Below, piece after piece: positions 1 through 11,373 of a stretch of 64,000 bases of DNA. The DNA is taken from contig JAMWFC010000054.1 of NCBI GenBank assembly GCA_027475525.1, forward strand, positions 1,356,468 through 1,420,467, given 5' to 3'. The stretch is from Macrolepiota albuminosa. Lineage: Eukaryota; Basidiomycota; Agaricomycetes; Agaricales; Agaricaceae. Numbering within the stretch: the first letter of the stretch is position 1; each line of letters begins with the position of its first letter. The translations under genes and the position numbers were made by a program. Below the pieces are notes generated by a model. That model searched no databases, was not told where the DNA came from, and saw only the letters and a program-made list of their open reading frames with translations.

Positions 1-862
1 ACAATGGCACCTCTCTCCAGAGCATTCGACACGCCTGTATCAAAAGCCATTGAAAGACCTGCAAGAAACCCATTTGAAATCGGTGCAGAGACCGCGCGTG
101 TCACTCCAGATCGGTACGCCAACCTAGAATACAACATATTCCTACCCTCGAACTGTAACCCATCCACAGCCCTCATGAAGGCCTCATCATCGCCCACAAC
201 ACCCGGCTTAGAACCAGTCTGTATCCGTCAAGGACTAGGACAGAGTTCAAAGAATCAGTGGAGGTGGTGATATTAGGACCCGCATCCAGGTCTTCGTTCT
301 CCTCAAAAAGGGCGCTTAGATGTCCATTATCATGCTGTATCCACGCACTTTTCACCCCGAAAAACTTCACACCTCTTCTAGCGGACTCGCTGACCAACTC
401 TTTGCCAAGACGGATTTTACGCTCACGAAGAGGCGGGAGTCCCACATGCTCCACCACCCTCTTTGCTTCAGCCTCCCAATCCGGTGTTTTGGGTACATTC
501 TACAATTCATCTGACTTGAACAGCACCTCGGGCTTCGCGATCTGGGCTATGCCATCAATGTAAACCTGTACAGGTGTCGCACCGAGTGCGAGGGGGTGAG
601 AATCCCAGATCACGACGTCTATCAGACGAACAGCCAGGTCAATATCGTCAGGCAGCCAGAGTAGTATGGGTTTCACCCGCATCGTAACCAACACCCAAAA
701 TCCCAACACGATGCCCAACACTCGCCGCTCTCGCAGGTGTCGATGTAACGGAAAGAAGTGCCATGTTTGCGTCAAGGCCATAGTAGTGTGCTTGCTGGAC
801 TTCATACATGAGATATCGGCTGTTAAGTACTGGATGGTCGGACTGGAGGTACGATATCCATG
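1..862 (-). pseudogene. Broken bi-domain amidohydrolase (imidazolonepropionase/CE9-like), 5' and 3' truncated
   Basis: The minus strand encodes residues typical of large fungal amidohydrolases: SDHPVLNSRYLMYE, then GYDA joined to DVVIWDSHPLALGATPVQ and VYIDGIAQI. The join needs a 58-bp GT-AG intron at 619-676, which restores the reading frame, so this is not a frameshift. Downstream an in-frame TAG lies at 500-502, after which the family sequence continues (VPKTPDWEAEAKRVVEHVGLPPL region, 499-400). Near 200 the frame shifts and a conserved stretch is lost before EAFMRAVDGLQFEG and the second-domain sequence, which runs off the window at position 1. The 5' end is cut near 862, so the N-terminal metal-binding part is absent. 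The family is recognised from memory of fungal amidohydrolases; the substrate is unknown. I call it a pseudogene because of the stop, the frameshift and the missing ends. Confidence 0.7.
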
Positions 863-874
863 AAAGGATCAAGT

Positions 875-1252
875 TTAACCTCCGTCATAACACGTATTAG
901 CATCTCCGTCGAACGTGCTAGCGTCAGAGTTGGCATGTAGTCTCGGTGGCTGTTGGGCGTCAGCTCCAACAGCCGCTACCACACCAATTTCAGCACACAC
1001 TCTCTCACGACGATGAGCGGAAGGACTCACATTAAACAACCCTGGCAACCTCGCAAGCAAATTGACCAGTTCTATCAAAAACCTCTGAAAATTCCACCCC
1101 TCACATTCGACCACCTTCTCCCGCAGCCTCACAAACTCCCCAAGCTTACTCTCCTCGCTCCCCACCCTGGGGGCTGCCTCACCCACCCCTTCCTCCTCCC
1201 CTCCCTCCCAAAGAGACACAAACAGATTCTCGTATGTCGAAGACGTGTTCAC
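875..1252 (-). CDS. Possible gene fragment, unrecognised
   Basis: An open minus-strand frame of 125 codons contains a helical-looking stretch (LREKVVECEGWNFQRFLIEL) preceded by acidic, glycine-rich residues. The gene start is not evident. The upstream part (about 1160-1215) matches the purine-rich part of the minisatellite at 47.8-48.4 kb, so part of this frame is repeat-derived. No domain is recognised. It may be the remains of a gene that lay next to the amidohydrolase, or a chance frame. Confidence 0.2.
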   Translation of the reverse strand: MNTSSTYENLFVSLWEGGEEEGVGEAAPRVGSEESKLGEFVRLREKVVECEGWNFQRFLIELVNLLARLPGLFNVSPSAHRRERVCAEIGVVAAVGADAQQPPRLHANSDASTFDGDANTCYDGG

Positions 1253-1517
1253 GCAAGGTCGACATTGACATCCTTGCTACTGCGCACAAAATCGCGACAG
1301 ATATCCGGCTGCTGGCTAACTTGAAGGTGGTTATCCTGCCAACCCGTCGACGGTCAAGTTCGGCGTTGTTCGTGCTGTGGGCTGCCCAGGACCCCCAGAA
1401 AGCGCCATGCGTCCAAACAGGCCAGTTGTCCGCCATACTGCGTTGTTCGTGCTGTGGGCTGCCCAGGACCCCCAGAAAGCGCCATGCGTCCAAACAGGCC
1501 AGTTGTCCGCCATACTG
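1160..1517. repeat. Dispersed repeat related to the 47.8-48.4 kb minisatellite
   Basis: A pyrimidine-rich tract at about 1160-1215 and the segment CCAGGACCCCCAGAAAGCG (from about 1386) are inverted, diverged relatives of the 148-bp minisatellite unit near 48 kb, which carries CTCTCTGGGGGTCCTGGCC on the plus strand. This shows the minisatellite sequence also exists as a dispersed copy. Confidence 0.45.
1364..1517. repeat. Exact 77-bp tandem duplication (probable assembly artefact)
   Basis: Bases 1364-1440 are repeated without a mismatch at 1441-1517. One of nineteen such 77-bp duplications in the window. Confidence 0.9.
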
Positions 1518-1799
1518 CCCGTTTATGAACAGATTCGTTCCGTCTCAGACTCGCCGAAATTTCTTCCTCCTCCTTCTCCGCAAATCCTGAACCCTCCGGT
1601 TCGACCTAGAAAACAGATCCGACCACCTCCATCGCCTATAAACACCTTCAAGGTACTTCCGGAGACATCGCCTCGATCGAGTCCATCTGCTTAGAATCCC
1701 GGTAGATGGAGCGTCAGCACTCCCTATCTTTCCCGACGGGTTCTTGGGGATGGCATGGATAAATTCAGTGGAAAGCTGGTTGGTACGGTGCACGCGGGA

Positions 1800-2010
1800 A
1801 TGAAAAGCAGAACATATAGAGTCCTGCAACATTTATGGAAACTCTTTTCTTTGAGAAAATAAAACAATGGGTTTTGATCACAGCCACAAATGTTCCGCGT
1901 CGCTTCCAAGTACGCACCTTTGTTGAACGAACGAGTTGGGAGCAATTCAATTTGTTTGTCTGCAGGCGGGTAGCGAGTCGACGCGAGACGACGAGCGACT
2001 CCAGCTCCGC
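1800..2010. repeat. Dispersed repeat shared with 20105-20300
   Basis: About 200 bp match, in the same orientation, the region just upstream of the RING gene (about 20105-20300). Both carry a short AT-rich start (GAAAATAAAACAA or similar), the stretch TCACAGCCACAAATG, and GAGACGACGAGCGACTCCAG at the far side. Here it lies downstream of the transposase gene. It may be a short non-autonomous element or a duplicated promoter. Confidence 0.6.
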
Positions 2011-2099
2011 AGATGTTCCAGATGAACATATACTCCGCCCACAGCACAAAGATAGCGATTGCCTCAGATACACGAAGCTACAAGGCATTAACTAGATTG

Positions 2100-5000
2100 T
2101 ATACAAAGCTTGCGCCACTTGTCAAGGTAAAAACTAAGTTTGGGATAAATACACTCCTTGAAAAACAGAAATGCTTGAGACACTTACGCGCCTCGTTGAC
2201 ACAACTGCGATATATTCATCCCATTCCATTCGCGCACAATGTACTTCAATATCAGAAACCATTGCAGCCTTGAGTTGCGTATCCGTACGGGCGCTCCACA
2301 CGCTCGCTCCAAGCTCAGGCCATGCTGCATATGGATCATGGACAATATCCGAAGGCAGATGATGCAGTCCGACAATCCAAATTCCTTGCATCTGCGGCTT
2401 GGCCTGGCCTACAGAAGTGATAGTCAAGCCCGTCTCTGGAAACTCAATTATCTGCTCGATGATGAATGGAGCAGGAATACTCCGTAATATTACAGAGCTG
2501 TTGCCACGATGTCTCGATTCCGTCGTGTACGAAAGACCTATATGGCGAACATGAGATCGCATGAGCGCATGGGATGGAACGACATGATCTGGTCGAGCCC
2601 TTCTGAAGGCATCTGCGAAACGAGGGGGGAGGGCAACAAGTTTACCTTTGACTTCTGATGAGGATTCATTGAAAGTCTCCTGCTCATCTGAATCAGAAAA
2701 CATCGTTGCTTCACCTTGTTCGACCGCGAGGACGCCACGGGTTTGGGGTCGAACAAGAGTCTCAAATAATGATAGGCAATCTTTCACGACCTCTGGGCAG
2801 CTTTGCTTGAAAAAGAGACCTCTTAAATTGGAAAATTTGTGCCAGGATCGTAACATGGTCTCCTCGTACTCATCTGATCTCTTGGTCAATGTACGTACTG
2901 ACAACCGAGAGAGTTGGGAGGAAACTCACGCTTCTTGTAATTTGTCGACAAACGCTGTAATTGACCAATCGCGCGCTCGAACGGGAAGGCCCACCACCCA
3001 TGAACAGGACCAAAGAGTTTGATGAACTCTGGAATGTGAAATGCAACATGATGGTTGGGAAGGCAGTCGTAGAGTGGAAACAGTCGCTGTAGCCCTTTTC
3101 GATATTCCATCATGAACTTGAGATAGCGGGTGCAGTGCTCATCGCTAGTGACTCGAGAGGTGGCAAGCACAACTGCCGACATAAGTGACATGGTAAGTTG
3201 CAGAAAGTCTAATCGGTCTTGTTCAAGGTGCTTGGACCAGAGACGTATCAACGACAGTGGTAAATTCAAACAGCCTAAAGTTCGCCACTCATCTGCTTTG
3301 AGCTTCGATCCGGAGGAAAGAGGGACCGAAGGCATCCATGAAGGCTTTACGACAAATTCTAGATCATCCACAATCGTCTTCATCTCTTCATCTGTGAAAA
3401 CACTCCCAGGTTGCCAAATCTCGTCATTTGCAGCTTGTTTCGATCGCTATTTAGGCTAATTAGCTGTGCGAATAAATGAATAAATTGAGCTGTCCTACCC
3501 AGGTGACGATAGCTCGGGCATAATACTCTCTAGTAAATCTCGTAGGGCGAGGAAATGTTTCACAGCCATCTAATCCTTTTGCAACACACCGCAAAGCCGG
3601 CAAACTGGATTTGGACCATTTTTTAACTGCGTCCTCATATTCTTGTCCCTGTTCACTAAATTGCATTGGCTGTGATAACCATTTAACAAGCGCGCGGACA
3701 TCCTTGGCGTATGATTTGTTCTCCGGTTGGGGATTGTCCGCTGAGAAACGTATCTTGACAACAAGACCTTTCGTAGGCTTTCCCCTCTCTTGACCTTTCT
3801 TTGTCTTTCCCTCGTCGTAGCCAAGGATGCTGCGGAAATGCTCCTTAATCAGGCCAAGGAACAGATTGTGCATGACATCAACAACGAGGAACGATGACGG
3901 TTTGTAATATGGTAGCCTGAGAAGCTCAGTCCATCGAACACCTGAATTGTTGACAATATCCTGAGCGTCTTCTGGAGAGGAAGCATTGAGGTACTTCTCC
4001 GCCTGCTCCCTGGATTCCGCATCGGTGCGCGGTACCCAGAAATCATAGTTGTAATCATTGTATCCATGAAGTGATCTGGAACATTCGCACCGAGAACAAA
4101 ACTTTTCATGACTTATTGCGGTAAAGCCTCCCACTTTTCGCGCCATCATCAAGTCACAAATTACAAGAATGATAGCACAGTGCACGACGCGCCCATAAAG
4201 ATACTTGGCAGTCTGGTTGAAGAAAACGCCTGTCCAAAGTTCGAGGAAAGCGTCGACAATGGGTTTCATATAAGGATTCAAACCATCCACTTCCACAGGG
4301 GGTTCACGCGGGCCAGGAATCAGCTGCACAAACAAATTTTCTGGTTTGTTCCGTTCCTCGATCGGTAGGTTTAGGCATGCAAGAGAGATCATGCCCACAG
4401 ATATCTTCTTTCCGGCTTGCTTATTGCCCAGGGGATTGAAAAAATCAACGCCCAGTGAGAACAGATAGCGCCCAGCGCTGTCACCGCCACACGCACTAAA
4501 ATGAGTTTTACCATCAGGACCGTTCAAGTCCCGGATGGCAGAACCTTGGAAGATATCGGTTATCTTCCCGTCCGGCGGAACAACCATCTTTTCCCAAGCC
4601 TTATCCATCTTTTGTTCATATCCCTCGCGCGAAAGCAATCCCGCAAGCCAGTCGTGAAAGTCGAAGACGACATAAGGACGCACGGGGACGAAGATTAAAA
4701 ATTTTCGCTCTCCAATCGACTTTGGCCGAACGAGTACTTCTTTACATTTGTGGCCATGGCGCTTCGCATTGCAGCGCTGCGGGTATACAGGAATACTGTC
4801 ATGGATGTCCTCTTCCTCAACCTCGATGTACTTTCTACCCTTGCTGCCCTTCGGGAGCGCACGGTATATTGTGTGACACGCTGGGCAGGCTGCATAAACC
4901 TCCGACTTCCTTTCTAACTTCAATGATTTCATCGCCGAACGAATGTCACGAGGGAATTTACCGGACAACAAGAATGAGAACGCCTGCGATGCGGCGGGGA

Positions 5001-5858
5001 CCTTTTCAACAACCAAGTTTAGAATTTTTTCGCACATTTCAAAGAGCCAGTAGGTACCCCGACGAGGGAGTCGGAGGACGACGTGGCAGACGGCGATCAT
5101 GAGAATCACGGCCTGCAGAAAAGGAGCTACTCCTAGAAAGCCAGAAAGGAAGTGCGGGGCTACATACAACGATTATCAGTAGACAGTATCACAGAATGTA
5201 CTTCGGTAAACCCACCACTATCAAATGTGCTCCCAGCGGCTGCTCGGGGTTCTGCAATACGCTTCTGCAGCGCATCCTGCCACGACTGGGTGGTAACTTC
5301 AAGGAGCGAGAAGACATCGTCATACACCACCATAACTGCTTGGTGGCTTTCTACCACAGCTGGAATCTTCGACGCTGCCAGGTTAATGAGTTTGATTCTT
5401 TCTTCGACCACTGCCTGCCTGATGCGGCTGAGCGCTATCGTCTTGTCCGACAAAGCTTTATCGTCTGGTTGAGCAGACACAACTCCTATCATCAATAGCT
5501 CTGCACGCAAGGAGCCTAAGGCATTCTCGATGTCTTTCAAGAGGAACGTAAGTTTCCTTGTCCTGGAAAACCGAGTATCTGCTCCAGGAGAAGGTGGCTC
5601 TACCGCGGACGGATGTAAAGTGAGGCTGCCGATCGGAAGATTATCTATTGCATTGGCCAGTTCAGCATTATGGGCCGCCAAAGCCGCTTCTTGAGAGGCA
5701 TTGACCATGGCGACGACCTGCGCGGTCCGGTCCATATCATTGTGCTTCTTCCACGTGCGACGAGGGACCAAACGCCCTCTTTCAGTCCCTGAAATTGTTT
5801 CATCCTTGCACCTGGCGTAAGTACACTGGCAAACTTGAAGCTTCTCGCCGTCGTTCAT
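2100..5858 (-). CDS. CACTA/EnSpm-type (Tnp2-like, Plavaka-like) DNA transposase
   Basis: This multi-exon gene encodes a DDE-type transposase that would cut and paste a CACTA-superfamily element in the nucleus. Exon 1 (5858-5200) starts with a Cys-containing N-terminus (CQCTYARCKDE) common in this family. An intron starting GTACATTC and ending CTGCAG joins it in phase to AVILMIAVCHVV. The core exon carries the family landmarks: ACPACHTIYR; RYLFSLGVDFFNPLGNKQ; ISLACLNLPIEERNKPEN; IPGPREPP; and WTELLRLPYYKPSSFLVVDV-MHNLFLGL. A GT-AG intron (about 3434-3501) joins VTW to RSKQAANDEIWQPG. The DUF4218-like part follows (KADEWRTLG, CLPNHHVAFHIPEF, FGPVHGWWAFPFERAIGQLQ), then a diverged C-terminus ending near 2100. 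No in-frame stop needs explaining in the exons I can join, so it may be intact. It lies in line with the coiled-coil and Spt5-like genes. I did not find terminal inverted repeats. Confidence 0.8.
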
Positions 5859-6078
5859 GTAAAAAAGCAGAATGGAGAGAACCTGAAGGATGACACAAAA
5901 AGATAGATAACCGATAATCGCGGGTAGTCCTCCATGTGATATAAAACCGGCTCATTGTCCTTTTTAGCCGAAGTTCGCGTTGATATCAAGATCACCAAAC
6001 GAAGTTACTCGAGACCCTCGCAGTCGAGGAAACTTCAATAATCGCAGAGAGGTTGATTTAACATTCTAACACTTTATT
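5859..6078. other. Upstream region of the transposase gene
   Basis: A short non-coding stretch between the transposase start and the next open frame. No promoter element is convincing; an AT-rich run (ATATAAAACC near 5938) reads on the plus strand. No repeat match seen. Confidence 0.3.
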
Positions 6079-6336
6079 ATGTGGTTCGAGGAAATGCGTG
6101 ACAAATTCTTAAAATCAAGGGCGCAAGACAACCACAACCACGAGATACTGAGGCAGTTTATTTTGCATGTCGGACAAATTCAGCAAGATCTCCAAAGTTG
6201 CCAGCCTGTCTCGTTTAGTTCCACATTCCCGCTTAACTTCTCACTCATCTCCGCATCTCGGTCTTCCAACAGATCTGCCAAACAAAGCGCAATCACCCTA
6301 AGTGAACTCCAGACTGAAGCCAAGCGTACACGCTAA
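6079..6336 (+). CDS. Small open frame, unrecognised
   Basis: An 85-codon plus-strand frame, convergent with the coiled-coil gene and divergent from the transposase. It is Ser/Gln-rich with a helix-prone N-terminal half (residues about 5-40) and ends in a basic KRTR. No family recognised and no copy elsewhere in the window. It could be a small cargo gene or a chance frame. Confidence 0.25.
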   Translation: MWFEEMRDKFLKSRAQDNHNHEILRQFILHVGQIQQDLQSCQPVSFSSTFPLNFSLISASRSSNRSAKQSAITLSELQTEAKRTR

Positions 6337-9300
6337 GGAGCGACATGTCCAGACACTCTGCCATCGCCTTCATTACTAGGGGTACTCCGTGGAACACGAA
6401 GCACGCTACGGACACCGCCGCGCATCGAGGAACCACCACGTCCGCGCGTCGGAGTACTTCTGGGTCCAAGACCACTCAAGCCGGCAGAAGTTGTTGAGGG
6501 AGATGGTTGTGGATGTTCCACGTGTAAGACGGCAGGAAGCTCTTTGGCTCTAGGAGCGACATGTCCAGACACTCTGCCATCGCCTTCATTACTAGGGGTA
6601 CTCCGTGGAACACGAAGCACGCTACGGACACCGCCGCGCATCGAGGAACCACCACGTCCGCGCGTCGGAGTACTTCTGGGTCCAAGACCACTCAAGCCGG
6701 CAGAAGTTGTTGAGGGAGATGGTTGTGGATGTTCCACGTGTAAGGCGGCAGGAAGCTCTTCGGCTCTGGAACCTATTAGTCGCTGAGAACGACGTGGATC
6801 GTGGGTGATAAATCTGTCCCGCGATCGAGCGCTGGGGTTCGTGTGCACACAGGGCGGAATTGTGATTACATGTTTTCCAGTAAGTTGGGCAACGGAAATC
6901 CGTGCTTTCGCTCTCTGAAGCTGTGGCACAGACCTTCTAGGGGTAGATACAAGAGTGGCGGACGATACAACGCGAGAGTCAAGAGACGAGGAAGGTGCTG
7001 CGGTTCGGGTGGCTCCGCGAGCGGGTAGGGAATCAGTTTCGTCGACATTCATGTTGTCCGGCTCTTCCTGGTAGGGGAAGCTCTCACCCTCGTCTGCTCC
7101 AGGTGTTCCCAAATCATCACGATCGTCCTCGGCTTCTTGATCATGCGCCTAGAGCTTATCAGAACGGGTTAAGAGAGAAGGACATAACAATCTTACTTCT
7201 TGTTGGCCTTGAAGCGACACCGACACCGACTCAGATGCTGGTGCTGACTGAGCCGGTATTGTCTTGAGCAAGTCCAGCTTGGCAGTTAGAATGATCTTCT
7301 CAGCTTCAACAACTTGCAGCCGAGTCCTGGCGTTGATCAATTCGGAATCCATCGACTCCACTTTGGCTTTGTAATTGGTAGTCGAGACACGGGCTGCAGA
7401 TAGAATGTCCTCTACAGACGCCTTATCCTGCCGCACCTTGTGCAATTCCTTCTCGGGGTGAGCTATTGTGCTTGGAAGGAAAGAACAAATACCAACGTTC
7501 TTTAATTCTCGAACCTCATTTTCCCTTTCTTGAAGTGTCTGTCAAATACGACAAGTGTAAGCAAAGGCAGATCACAACAGAATGAGGTCAAACTCACTGC
7601 TGACAATGACAAAGCAGTTGAGGAGTTTGTTTGCATAGCTGACAACTCGTTGCGTAACTGGTGAATGATATCGTCCTTGGACGAGAGCTCCGTTGAAGCT
7701 TGCCGTTCGAAAGCATCCTTCAGGAGCTGAATATCGTAGAGATCCTTTTTGATTTGCGACAACTCAGAAGTGAGGTCTTGAATGGTACTACCCTTTGCCT
7801 CAGAGGCCTGATTGGCGGCTGCCTAGAAAAGCTGATTCAATAGGTGTGATTAAAAATAGTTGAAAGGGGCCATACCTCTGCCTGTTCTAATTCATATCTG
7901 ATCCGTGCTGATGACGCAGCTTCAGCATCAAGTTTGTTGGAAAGTTCGACTCGTAATGCTTGGACCTCATCCAGTTTCAGTTTATTTTCTTGTAGCTCCG
8001 CGTCTTTCTCCAGAGTCATTTTAAGCAAGTTTTCGTTGGCTGCCTGAAATGCAAAGTTACAATGAGAAGGGATATATTATAGAGCAGGTACAGATATATA
8101 TACCTTTAGATTGAGTCTCATAGATTCAAGTTCGGCGTTGAAACCGGCCACGAGAGCATTTTTTTCGCTGTCAGTCGCTTCCAGTACTTCTTGCAACTCT
8201 GAATTGGTGACCTTAAGGTTAGCTTCAAGCTCCGATAAGGACGCAGCTTCAAGTTCGAGCTTGGCGGAAAGTTCGATCCGACTTGATTCAGTCGCGTCTA
8301 ATCTCAGCTTATTTTCTTCTAGTTCCGCGTCTTTCACTTCAATTATTTTAAGCAAGCTCTCGTGGACTGTCTGAAGTGCAAAGCTACAATGAGAAGGGGT
8401 TATATCAGAGTCAGTATAGAATGATTGACCTTCATAGATGTAAGTTCGGCTTTGAGATCAGCCACGAGAGAATTTGTTATGTTTAGCTGGTCTTCGAGCT
8501 TCACATTGAGAGCATCTTTTTCGGAGCTCATCGTGTCCAGTTTAGATTCCATGCTTTGCAATTCGTCTCTTGCCCCCTTGAGCTGAGCTTCGAGATCGGC
8601 CTTGAGAACATTCTGTTGAAAGATCTCCTTGGCCGCCGTTTCGTTTGCGTGCTTTCAAGCAACAGCAAAAAAGAGCTACAATGAGAAGGGATAGATCATA
8701 GAGCAAGTACCGATATACCTTCAAATGGACTTTCATAGATGCAAGTTTGGCGATGAAACCGGTCACAAGAGCATTTTTTTCGCCGTCAATCGCTTCCAGT
8801 GCTTCTTGCAACTCTGAATTGGTGACCTTAAGGTTAGCTTCAAGCTCCGATGAGGACGCAGCTTCAAGTTCGAGCTTGGCGGAAAGTTCTACCCGACTTG
8901 ATTCAGTCGCGTCTAATGTCAACTTATTTTCTTCTAGTTCCGCGTCTTTCACTTCAATTATTTTAAGCAAGCTCTCGTGGACTGTCTGAAGTGCAAAGCT
9001 ACAATGAGAAGGGGTTATACGTCTTTCACTTCAATTATTTTAAGCAAGCTCTCGTGGACTGTCTGAAGTGCAAAGCTACAATGAGAAGGGGTTATATCAG
9101 AGTCAGTATAGAATGATTGACCTTCATAGATGCGAGTTCGGCTTTGAGATCAGCCACGAGAGCATTTGTGATGTTTAGCTGGTCTTCGAGCTTCACATTG
9201 AGGGCATCTTTTTCACAGCTCATCGTGTCCAGGTGGGATTCCATGCTTTGCAATTCGTTTCTTGCTTCCTTGAGCTCAGCTTCAAGATCGGCCTTGAGAA

Positions 9301-11293
9301 CATTCTTTTGAAATATCTCCTTGGCCGCCGTTTCGTTTGCGTGCTTTCAAGCAACAGCAAAAAAAGCCACAATGAGAAGGGATAGATCATAGAGCAAGTA
9401 CCGATATATACCTTTAGATGGACTTTCATAGATGCAAGTTTGGCGATGAAACCGGTCGCAAGAGCATTTTTTTCGCCGTCAATCGCTTCCAGTGCTTCTT
9501 GCAACTCTGAATTGGTGACCTTAAAGTTAGCTTCAAGCTCCGATAAGGACGCAGCTTCAAGTTCGAGCTTGGCGGAAAGTTCGACCCGACTTAATTCAGT
9601 CACGTCTAATTTCAACTTATTTTCTTCTAGTTCCGCGTCTTTCACTTCAATTATTTTAAGCAAGCTCTCGTGGGCTGTCTGTCTAATTTCAACTTATTTT
9701 CTTCTAGTTCCGCGTCTTTCACTTCAATTATTTTAAGCAAGCTCTCGTGGGCTGTCTGAAGTGCAAAGCTACAATGAGAAGGGATTCCAACATAGAGTCA
9801 GTATGGAATGATTGACCTTGATAGATGTGAGTTCGGCTTTGAGATCAGCCACGAGAGCATTTGTGATGTTTAGCTGGCCTTCGAGCTTCACATTGAGGGC
9901 ATCTTTTTCACAGCTCATCGTGTCCAGTTGGGATTCCATGCTTTGCAATTCGTTTCTTGCTTCCTTGAGCTCAGCTTCAAGATCGGCCTTGAGTGTTTAA
10001 AACAGCGGTGAGAAGAGAACTGCAATTCGTTTCTTGCTTCCTTGAGCTCAGCTTCAAGATCGGCCTTGAGTGTTTAAAACAGCGGTGAGAAGAGAACCTT
10101 GTGACGATTGTAGAATACCATACTTGGAGAGCAACCTTCTCATCATTTAACGCAGTCCGCTCGCGTTGGAGAGCGTCCCTATTATAAGAAATCACTTTGA
10201 TGTCATGGTCTCTCTTTGCAATCTCTTCAAGCGCTTTGTTGAGCGCCTCAGTCGTTCCTTCTTTTTGGTTCTGAACAGCAATGGTAAGAGGAAACCGCAA
10301 AGAAAGATTGTAAGACGTACCTTCAAGAGGTCATTGGAAGATTGTAAATAATCGCGAGCAAGCTTCAGCTCAAGAATGATCTTGTCCTTTGTCGAGACTT
10401 CGTCATTGGCAATATCTAATCGACGGTTGACCTCGCACAGGATGGCCGAAGACGTCTGTGTAGACTGCAACTGCTTATGTAGGCAATCCCTTTCTGCTTC
10501 AAGATCTGCCAATGCGGCCGCTTGACTTTCGAAGTCCTTCGTCGTTACGATCGCAGTACCTTTCCCTGTTCTGGAATGGGCTTTTTGCACCGCAATCATC
10601 TCGGCCGCGATTATCTCGGCCTCTTTCTTTGCATCCTACAAAGCGGAGATGAAAAGAGATGCAGTTGCTAAGCAGTCTAGAATATACCTTCTGGCGACCT
10701 TTCAACAACACGAGGAGATCATCTTTCTCCTGCACAAGAGTGTCCAAATCGGTCTTCATCTTCTGAAAGTCAGCATCTCTCTCTTTGGTCTTTTCCGACT
10801 CCCTAATTTCCAGCTCCTAAAACGCACAATGGTGAGAGAAGACGTAACAACAAGTGGGATGCGACACGCCTTTAAAGCACGTTCGTAAGAAGATTGTCTG
10901 GCCTCCGACATCGCTTCAATGGTCTTGATTTCGCCTTGTGTCTCACTCAATTTGTATTTAATCCTATTCAGCTCAAGATCTTTTTCCTCAAGCTTTTGCT
11001 GGAGATGGGTAATCTCGCCATTGACTTCAGTCCCATTGATGCCATTGGCGCGAGAATTCTGGGCCAATCACGTCAATAAACTACTGGGATGGATGGGAGA
11101 GAAAACGAACAGAAGCAAAGACGCACGAAGCAACAATATCGTCGTCGTCGCCTCGGGCGCGCTTCCGTGATCGTGAAGGGACGCCAACATCGCGATTCAT
11201 ATCAGCGGCCGGAAGCGGCGTATAAAACGGGGGATCAGGTTTCATAGCTACAGTTTCGCTGTTGTTGATACCAGGGAGCTGAAGACCAATCAT
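6333..11293 (-). CDS. Long coiled-coil protein, block copy 1
   Basis: The start is MIGLQLPGINNSETV at 11293, followed by a basic/acidic linker (SRSRKRARGDDDD) that could be a nuclear signal. At least twelve exons follow, mostly heptad-rich coiled coil (e.g. HLQQKLEEKDLELNRIKYKL; VKDAELEENKLKLD; ELSQIKKDLYDIQLLKDAFE). The last exon (about 7149-6333) is disordered, with acidic, Pro/Ser-rich and RGRGG-like stretches and a duplicated 72-residue unit. The central exon pair is tandemly amplified (see 8100-9980). One donor, after ALK near 10869, is GC where the copy at 41 kb has GT. Three 77-bp duplications (8943, 9604, 9944) disturb the exons and are probably artefacts. Architecture suggests a structural or scaffold protein; no enzymatic domain is visible. 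It lies directly after the Spt5-like gene on the same strand. Confidence 0.6.
6336..6767 (-). repeat. 216-bp tandem repeat encoding a 72-residue duplication
   Basis: Two near-identical units (6336-6551 and 6552-6767) differ at a few bases. The period is a multiple of three and keeps the coiled-coil gene open, so the protein tail holds two copies of a Pro/Ser/Arg-rich 72-residue unit with GPRSTPTRGRGGSSMRGG. This is a true in-frame duplication, unlike the 77-bp class. Confidence 0.85.
8943..9096. repeat. Exact 77-bp tandem duplication (probable assembly artefact)
   Basis: 8943-9019 equals 9020-9096; it lies around the start of a beta exon of the coiled-coil gene. Confidence 0.88.
9604..9757. 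repeat. Exact 77-bp tandem duplication (probable assembly artefact)
   Basis: 9604-9680 equals 9681-9757; it breaks the start of the first beta exon of the coiled-coil gene. Confidence 0.88.
9944..10097. repeat. Exact 77-bp tandem duplication (probable assembly artefact)
   Basis: 9944-10020 equals 10021-10097; it lies at the start of the first alpha exon of the coiled-coil gene. Confidence 0.88.
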
Positions 11294-11373
11294 GGAAGTC
11301 GAAAATGTTTTATAGCGTCTTCGAGCAAGGGGAAAGTAATGTCACCAAACTGAAAGGGAGATATCAAACACGC

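Larger units (their letters stand above)
8100..9980 (-). repeat. Tandem amplification of a coiled-coil exon pair, period about 615 bp
   Basis: The 'beta' exon (starting LLKIIEVKDAELEENKL) occurs at about 9663, 8970 and 8355, and the 'alpha' exon (LKADLEAELKEARNELQSME-like) before each. Beta-beta spacing is 693 and 615 bp; removing the 77-bp artefact at 8943-9096 makes it 616 and 615. The copies differ by scattered substitutions, so this is an old, real duplication. The copy at 41.5-42.2 kb has one alpha and one beta exon. Confidence 0.75.

Noticed and set aside
619..676. Apparent frameshift in the amidohydrolase
   Set aside because: A 58-bp GT-AG intron joins GYDA to DVVIWDSHP in phase, so no frameshift is needed.
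1179..1590. Repeated small proteins around 1.2-1.6 kb (SWAAHSTNN-like)
   Set aside because: They arise from the 77-bp duplicate and the dispersed repeat.
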